Assembly: GCF_001667275.1 (NCBI RefSeq)
Contig: NZ_LZHV01000064.1
Coordinates: 1 to 64,000, forward strand
Source: Mycobacterium sp. ACS4054
Lineage (GTDB): Bacteria > Actinomycetota > Actinomycetes > Mycobacteriales > Mycobacteriaceae
Length of the DNA stretch: 64,000 bases
Reading direction: 5' to 3'
The notes beneath the pieces are model-generated. The model had not been told where the DNA came from. It saw only the letters and a program-made list of their open reading frames with translations, and did not search any database. Below are positions 59,095-64,000 of this stretch, one piece after another (the stretch's first letter is position 1; every line of letters starts with the position of its first letter). Position numbers and translations under genes: made by a program.

Positions 59095-60483
59095 CTAATC
59101 GTGGCTGGGCTCGCTGCAGTTCAGCAGCTCTTTGAGCGCCGCCGGAAACGCGTCGGCGAGCTCCCACAGGTCAGCAACCAGGTCGGGGCAGGAATTGAGG
59201 CCGACGCCGAGCCGGCCACCCAGCGACATCACCGTGATGTTCAGCCCGGCACCCGCGATGAGCGGGCCCAGCGGATACATGGCGTCGACACGGCAACCCA
59301 TGAAGTACAGCTGTTCCTGCGGTCCCGGCACGTTGGACAGCACCAGGTTGTGCGGCGGGTATTCGGACAAGGGCGTGCGGGGCAGCAGCCTCCGCGCGGC
59401 GCCGAACATGGTCTGCCCGACCACCTGCGTCCAGTCCTGCAGCAGGCTGGGTCCCATGGCGGCGGCGTGGTCCTTGGCCGCGGCGTTCCCCTCCGCGATG
59501 CTGCTCAGCCGCTCGGCCGGATCGTCGAGGTGGGTTTCGAGCCGGCACAGCATCCAGCTGGTCTGGTTGCGGCCCGGCCGGCCGGACCTGCCCCGCACCG
59601 ACACCGGCACGCTGGCGACCATCGACCGGTCCGGCAGCTCGCCCCGGTCCGACAGGAACTGGCGCAGCGCCCCGGCGCACAGCGCCGTCACTACGTCGTT
59701 GACCGTGACGCCGAACCTGTTCTTGACCGTTTTGACGTCGTCGAGGTCCAGGGTGGCGAAGGCGGCGTTGCGCCGCCGGCTGAACGGCCCGTTGAACGCC
59801 GTCGACGGCCCCGCGAACGGGGCGGCCATGGTCTGGCCCCCGCCGCGAGCGCGCAGAATCGTCTGCGCCACCGTCAGCGCCGTCGCGGGCACCACCTTGG
59901 CCAGGCGCCACGGCCGCAGCCCGGCACCGATCAGCCCGGACGCCGCGATCTGCAGGGGATTCGCCCCGCCGGCGCGGGTGGCGGGCTCCGGGGCGGGGGC
60001 GTCCGGGGCGGTGCTGCACAGCTTGGCCAACAGGTCGGCCCCACCCACCCCGTCGACCACCGCGTGGTGGACCTTGAGGACGACGGACAGCGCTTCGCCG
60101 CCGTGCATGCCCTCGATCACCCACATCTCCCACAGCGGGCGATCGCGATCGAGCGGCAGCCCGGCGATGTGCCCGCAGATCTCGGCTAACTCCCTGGAGC
60201 CGCCGGGCGCGGGCAGCGCGACGCGGTGCAGATGGCGCCCGAGGTCGAATCGATCGTCGTCCACCCAGACCGGATGGTCGAAGTTCAGTTGGTTGTCGGC
60301 CAGCTTGAGCCGGAATTCGGGCACCGCGTCCAGCCGCTCAGACAGCGCGTCGCGAAACCGGTGGAACGTGTAGCCGTCCGGCATGTCACCGGGATCCAGC
60401 TCCATTACGCAGCAAACATTCAACGGCTGCGTCGGCGATTCCAGGTATAGAAAGAACGCGTCTAACCCACTGAGTCGTTGCAT
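59095..60483 (-). CDS. Wax ester synthase/diacylglycerol acyltransferase (WS/DGAT)
   Basis: A 462-residue Tgs-family acyltransferase, making triacylglycerol or wax ester from acyl-CoA. It opens with MQRLSGLDAFFLYLESPTQPLNV, has the catalytic HHxxxDG as VHHAVVDGVGG near residue 138, and the second-half landmarks TVNDVVTALCAGALRQFL and NLVLSNVPGPQEQLYFMG. Mycobacteria carry many paralogues, so no symbol is given. A palindrome lies upstream. Adjacent to but not obviously part of the catabolic island; it could store the fatty acyl products. Confidence 0.92.
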   Translation of the reverse strand: MQRLSGLDAFFLYLESPTQPLNVCCVMELDPGDMPDGYTFHRFRDALSERLDAVPEFRLKLADNQLNFDHPVWVDDDRFDLGRHLHRVALPAPGGSRELAEICGHIAGLPLDRDRPLWEMWVIEGMHGGEALSVVLKVHHAVVDGVGGADLLAKLCSTAPDAPAPEPATRAGGANPLQIAASGLIGAGLRPWRLAKVVPATALTVAQTILRARGGGQTMAAPFAGPSTAFNGPFSRRRNAAFATLDLDDVKTVKNRFGVTVNDVVTALCAGALRQFLSDRGELPDRSMVASVPVSVRGRSGRPGRNQTSWMLCRLETHLDDPAERLSSIAEGNAAAKDHAAAMGPSLLQDWTQVVGQTMFGAARRLLPRTPLSEYPPHNLVLSNVPGPQEQLYFMGCRVDAMYPLGPLIAGAGLNITVMSLGGRLGVGLNSCPDLVADLWELADAFPAALKELLNCSEPSHD

Positions 60484-60517
60484 TTCCGCTCGTCTCTTTT
60501 GCGCGGCCGTGACCGCT

Positions 60518-60529
60518 GGTCAGATGACC
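60518..60529. promoter_or_regulatory. Palindrome GGTCAGATGACC upstream of WS/DGAT
   Basis: Five-base arms GGTCA/TGACC around GA, 35 bases upstream of the WS/DGAT start, with a further GGTCA at 60533-60537 and GTGACC just before. A TetR-like operator is possible; there is no adjacent regulator gene. Confidence 0.35.
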
Positions 60530-60637
60530 TGTGGTCAGCCCCGGTCCACGCGGGCGAACGCGATCAGGACCGACCGCAATCTCTAGATGTGATGACTGTC
60601 TGTAGCCGTTGAGCGGTCTCGGGCAAACATCGAGAAG

Positions 60638-61090
60638 TCAGCGGTCCGCCGGGCCCCGGGCCATCGCCGAGTTGGGGGCCGCCCAGTCGGTGGACACCTT
60701 GCGGTGCTTGATCAGCCAGCTGTCGCCGTCGGGCACCAGGGTGTCCCGGTAGCGACCGAAATGGTCGAGCCCGACATGGGTGACCACGGTGAAATACGAC
60801 GACACGTGCGCAGTGTCGGGGGTCAGGCCGGTGAACAGCACGTTGGTGAGGTTGTGCCGGACGACCGGCTTGACATCGGCTTGCCCGGCGACGTCGACGC
60901 GGCCGAGGAACGACGCGATCGCCGATCGCCCGCGCAGCGGCTCCATGCCGCGGATTTCGAGGACGCCCTCCGCGCAGAACGTGTCGGCGAGACCGCCCGA
61001 GTCGCCGGCGTCGCCGGCCCAGTTGTATCGGGCGAGGGTGTCGCGGATCCGTTCCCGCGCGACCAATTCCCAGATCTCCACCGTGATCAC
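60638..61090 (-). CDS. SnoaL-like nuclear-transport-factor-fold protein
   Basis: A 150-residue SnoaL_4-type protein: VARERIRDTLARYNWAGDAGDSGGLADTFCAEGVLEI, LRGRSAIASFLGRVD, VVRHNLTNVLF and WLIKHRKVSTDW. It is the third such protein in the window and is monocistronic on the minus strand, 154 bases from the WS/DGAT gene. No catalytic residue can be assigned. An internal GTG (TVEIWEL) is another possible start. Confidence 0.77.
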   Translation of the reverse strand: MITVEIWELVARERIRDTLARYNWAGDAGDSGGLADTFCAEGVLEIRGMEPLRGRSAIASFLGRVDVAGQADVKPVVRHNLTNVLFTGLTPDTAHVSSYFTVVTHVGLDHFGRYRDTLVPDGDSWLIKHRKVSTDWAAPNSAMARGPADR

Positions 61091-61126
61091 TCCTCGCGCG
61101 CAGCCTAATACGCGAAAGGGCGATCG

Positions 61127-61303
61127 CTACTTCACGATGTGAGGCCGGAAACCGATCGGGGCCGCCGGTGTCACGCCGTTGAGGTCGAAGACGGCGATCA
61201 GTGCCCGCAGCAGGGCGGGGGACCAGTCCTCGAAGGGCTGGGCGTCGAGGCGACTGAGGACCTCGTCGCGCAGATAATCGATGCCCGACGGCAGGTCGCT
61301 CAT
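61127..61303 (-). CDS. Very small protein (58 residues), unknown
   Basis: A short frame, MSDLPSGIDYLRDEVLSRL then QPFEDWSPALLRALIAVFDLNGVTPAAPIGF, with an acidic amphipathic N-terminal half and no cysteines, signal or membrane segment. Codon positions look coding (strong third-position GC). I recognise no family. It is divergent from the F420/PPOX gene. Real but modest support. Confidence 0.5.
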   Translation of the reverse strand: MSDLPSGIDYLRDEVLSRLDAQPFEDWSPALLRALIAVFDLNGVTPAAPIGFRPHIVK

Positions 61304-61479
61304 CGCGCATCCCGGTCGCGCGAGGGACCCGGTTCGGTGATCAACGAGCCAGCTCCCTTCGGGCAAAGTTCCTGCGTCGACGCTAAGTGCCGCGCGTCGT
61401 CGGTGTACAGCCAACTGGCCAAACTCAAATGTGCCGGCGCGCGCGGGAATGAATCCCGGCCCGGAGTCGTACAACAGGC

Positions 61480-61905
61480 ATGGAACTCAACGCCGCCGCC
61501 CGCGACCTCATCGGCGAGGGCGCCGATGCCACGCTGGTCACCCTCAACCCCGACGGCAGCCCCCAGGTCAGCCTGGTCTGGGTCGCGCTGCGGTCGACGC
61601 CGGAGGGCGACGAGCTCGTCACCGCACACCTGGCCGCCCACAAGAAGGTTCGCAACGTCCGTCGCGACCCCCGGGTGGCCGTCACCATCGTTTCGCTGGA
61701 CGGGTCCGGCGCCGGGATGCGGCCATACCTTTCGATCACCGGGACGGCGCGAATCGTCGAGGGCGGCGCACCGGAGCTTTTAAAGGAGCTCAACCCGATC
61801 CTGGGCGACCCGAACATGAAGTTCCCGCCGGACGGCGCGCCGCCGGGATTTTTGACCCGCATCCGCATCGACAAGGTCGGCGGCATCGGCCCCTGGGCGG
61901 CCTGA
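61480..61905 (+). CDS. F420-dependent PPOX-class protein
   Basis: A 141-residue split-barrel protein of the pyridoxamine-phosphate-oxidase-like family, F420-binding class. Motifs: TLVTLNPDGSPQVSLVWVAL at the start, AHKKVRNVRRDPRVAVTIV in the middle and ITGTARIVEGGAPELL. These proteins reduce varied substrates with F420H2 or merely bind the cofactor. Monocistronic, 49 bases upstream of the molybdopterin oxidoreductase on the same strand. Confidence 0.87.
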   Translation: MELNAAARDLIGEGADATLVTLNPDGSPQVSLVWVALRSTPEGDELVTAHLAAHKKVRNVRRDPRVAVTIVSLDGSGAGMRPYLSITGTARIVEGGAPELLKELNPILGDPNMKFPPDGAPPGFLTRIRIDKVGGIGPWAA

Positions 61906-61954
61906 CGCCCGATTGCCACTTCCGCGACGACCCGTAGCGGAATACAGTGGGTGG

Positions 61955-64000
61955 GTGACGACGGGCGAAGACGGCAGGCACCTGCGCACCTGCCCCCTGT
62001 GTGAAGCCATGTGCGGCTTGGAGATTCACGTCGACGGCGGCAGGGTCACCGGCATCCGCGGCAATCGCGACGACGTGTGGAGCCGCGGGCACATCTGCCC
62101 GAAGGGCGTCTCACTCGCGGCGCTGCACGACGACCCGGACCGCATCCGCCGGCCCATGATCAAGGTCGACGGGCAATGGCGCGAAGTGAGCTGGGACGCG
62201 GCGTTTCGGCGCTGCACCGAATTGCTGACGCCGGTGATCGCCAAGTACGGCATCGGCGCGGTCACCGCCTACACCGGCAACCCGCTCGCGCACTCGTTTT
62301 CACTGGCCCGATATGCGGGCGTCCTGATGGGCATGTCGGGAATGCCGGTCACGTACTCGCCGGGCACGGTCGACCAATGGCCGAAGAACCTGTCGTCACA
62401 CCTGATGTACGGCCTGTGGTGGAACTTCCCGGTGCCCGACATCGAACGCACCGACCTGATGGTCATCATGGGCGCGAACCCCGCCGCGTCGCAGGGCTCA
62501 CTGCTGGCCGCGCCCGACGTGATGGGCCTGATCGATCGAATCCGCAAGCGCGGCAAGGTGATCGTGATCGACCCGGTGCGCACGCAGACGGCGGCCCGCG
62601 CCGACGAATGGCTGCCCATCGTGCCAGGGACCGACGCCGCGCTGCTACTTGCGGTGGCGCACACGCTGTTCGACGAAGACCTGATCAATCCGGGACCGCA
62701 CGTCGACGGTGTCGACACGATGCGCCGGGTCGCCGCGGACTGGCCGCCGGAACGGGTCAGCGCGGTCACCGGTATCGGTGTGGACCGCATCCGGGACTTG
62801 GCACGCCAGCTCGCCGGCACCGAGAGATCGGTGGTGTACGGGCGAATTGGCCTGTGCAACCAAGAATTTGGCAGCCTGGCCAGCTGGATGGTGGACGTCA
62901 TCAACATCCTGACCGGTCATTTCGACGTGCCCGGGGGAGCGATGTTTCCCCGGCCAGCGGCCTGGTCGATCACCACGCAGCCGCTGCCCGGCCTCGAGGG
63001 CGGCCGCGCGGAGTTCGGGCGATGGCACACCCGGGTGCGCGGGGCCAAGGAGGTGCTCGGGCAGGCGCCCGTGTCGTGCATGGCCGAGGAGATCGCCACC
63101 CCGGGAGACGGGCAGCTCAAGGCGCTGATCACGGTCGCCGGCAACCCGGTGTTGTCCACCCCCGGCGGCGACAAACTCGACGAGGTGCTGCCGACGCTGG
63201 AAGCGATGATCTCCGTTGACCTTTGGCTCAACGAGACGACGCGGCACGCCGACGTGATCCTGCCCGGGCTGTCCCCGCTCGAGCAGCCGCACCACGACGA
63301 CCTGATCCTGCTCTTCGCGATCCGCAGCATCGCGAACTACTCGGCGCCGGTGTTCGACCCGGGGGATCGCCCGCACGAGTGGGAGATCCTGATCCGGTTG
63401 ACCGGCCTGTGCACCGGCACGCCGGCCGAAGACGTCGACGTCGCCGCGATCGACGACGGCTTCTTCGATTACCTGGCCTTCACGCGGGGGCTCGACGGGG
63501 CCGAGATCCGCAAGCTCTACGATCACGGCGGCCCCGAGCGGATGCTGGACCTCACGCTGCGAACCGGCCCGTTCGGGGATCAATACGGCAAGAACCCCGG
63601 CGGCCTCACACTAGACCTGCTCAAGGCCAACCCCAACGGCATCGACTTCGGGCCGATGGTGCCGCAGCTGCCCGATATCCTGGACACGCCCGACAAGAAG
63701 ATCCGGCTCGCCCCGCAGTACCTGCTCGACGACGTGCCCCGGCTCGCCGCCCGGCTGGAGCGACCGGCCGAACCGCTCGTCCTGGTGAGCCGCAGGCACC
63801 TGCGCTCCAACAACACCTGGCTGCACAACGTGCCCGCCCTGATGAAGGGAAAGGACCGGTGCACGTTGCTGATTCACCCCGACGACGCGGCGCGCTGCGG
63901 CGTCGCGGACAACGACGTCGTCACGGTGAAGTCCGAGGCCGGTGAAATCAAAGTGCCCGTCGAGGTCACCGACGCGATCAAGCCCGGCGTGGTATCGATG
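61955..64000 (+). CDS. Molybdopterin oxidoreductase (3' truncated by window edge)
   Basis: Open from GTG 61955 to the last base (682 residues visible, no stop). An N-terminal 4Fe-4S site is formed by CPLCEAMCGLEI and, further on, HICPKG (Cys-x2-Cys-x3-Cys...Cys). The molybdopterin domain follows (NPLAHSFSLARYAG, VVYGRIGLCNQEFGS, MGANPAASQGS) and the C-terminal molybdopterin dinucleotide-binding domain starts near LVLVSRRHLRSNNTWLHNVP. No selenocysteine or metal-ligand Cys is obvious at the usual site; the ligand could be another residue. Family members include formate dehydrogenase-like and nitrate reductase-like enzymes; the substrate is not readable. It resembles the single-gene oxidoreductase in M. 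tuberculosis that I recall as Rv0197. Confidence 0.88.
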   Translation, partial: MTTGEDGRHLRTCPLCEAMCGLEIHVDGGRVTGIRGNRDDVWSRGHICPKGVSLAALHDDPDRIRRPMIKVDGQWREVSWDAAFRRCTELLTPVIAKYGIGAVTAYTGNPLAHSFSLARYAGVLMGMSGMPVTYSPGTVDQWPKNLSSHLMYGLWWNFPVPDIERTDLMVIMGANPAASQGSLLAAPDVMGLIDRIRKRGKVIVIDPVRTQTAARADEWLPIVPGTDAALLLAVAHTLFDEDLINPGPHVDGVDTMRRVAADWPPERVSAVTGIGVDRIRDLARQLAGTERSVVYGRIGLCNQEFGSLASWMVDVINILTGHFDVPGGAMFPRPAAWSITTQPLPGLEGGRAEFGRWHTRVRGAKEVLGQAPVSCMAEEIATPGDGQLKALITVAGNPVLSTPGGDKLDEVLPTLEAMISVDLWLNETTRHADVILPGLSPLEQPHHDDLILLFAIRSIANYSAPVFDPGDRPHEWEILIRLTGLCTGTPAEDVDVAAIDDGFFDYLAFTRGLDGAEIRKLYDHGGPERMLDLTLRTGPFGDQYGKNPGGLTLDLLKANPNGIDFGPMVPQLPDILDTPDKKIRLAPQYLLDDVPRLAARLERPAEPLVLVSRRHLRSNNTWLHNVPALMKGKDRCTLLIHPDDAARCGVADNDVVTVKSEAGEIKVPVEVTDAIKPGVVSM

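Noticed and set aside
62011..63219. A 402-codon plus-strand frame inside the molybdopterin oxidoreductase
   Set aside because: Arg/Gly-rich and out of frame with the gene starting at 61955, which has the Fe-S and molybdopterin motifs but no stop inside the window.

Overview
The window is high-GC actinobacterial DNA and reads as a slow-growing non-tuberculous Mycobacterium, most like the M. avium complex. The evidence is the gene content: F420-dependent enzymes, a mycofactocin-type SDR, WS/DGAT, a DUF732 secreted protein, PknE- and PknH-like kinases, a giant CtpI/CtpH-type P-ATPase, CadI/ArsI, and dispersed mycobacterial-style intergenic repeats. Species is an inference. I saw no rRNA, tRNA, CRISPR array or insertion sequence.

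Region 1 (1-9.0 kb): the 3' end of a non-ribosomal peptide synthetase (PCP-C-A-PCP-E-C-A-PCP-TE), cut by the window edge, with a small secreted DUF732 protein tail to tail. Region 2 (9.4-16.8 kb): an N-acetylglutaminylglutamine amide (NAGGN) osmolyte operon (class II amidotransferase + GNAT/ATP-grasp ligase), an MFS transporter and a type III glutamine synthetase. Region 3 (16.8-21.4 kb): two receptor Ser/Thr kinases with different sensor domains around a DUF1707 membrane protein, and a small unknown protein. Region 4 (21.5-26.3 kb): an arsenic operon arsR-acr3-arsC-arsI continuing into a flavin reductase and a RibD-type reductase, behind an APC permease. Region 5 (26.4-31.7 kb): Tat-exported multicopper oxidase, FAD oxidoreductase, membrane protein, F420-dependent LLM oxidoreductase and PadR regulator.

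Region 6 (31.7-61 kb) is the most interesting part: a catabolic island with paralogues of nearly every enzyme used to open steroid rings A/B. These are two KstD-like flavoproteins, a KshA-like Rieske oxygenase, HsaA-, HsaC- and HsaD-like enzymes, two Baeyer-Villiger monooxygenases, three SDRs, an acyl-CoA dehydrogenase pair, SnoaL-fold proteins, a thioesterase, an HSL esterase and an IclR regulator with a clear palindromic operator. KshB and HsaB partners are absent, and a remnant of an acyl-CoA ligase lies at the head of one operon. I infer a pathway for a steroid-like or other polycyclic/cyclic ketone substrate distinct from the main cholesterol locus. A 4.4-kb P-type ATPase gene sits inside this region.

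Region 7 (59-64 kb): WS/DGAT acyltransferase, SnoaL-like protein, a tiny conserved-looking ORF, an F420/PPOX enzyme, and a molybdopterin oxidoreductase cut by the right edge.
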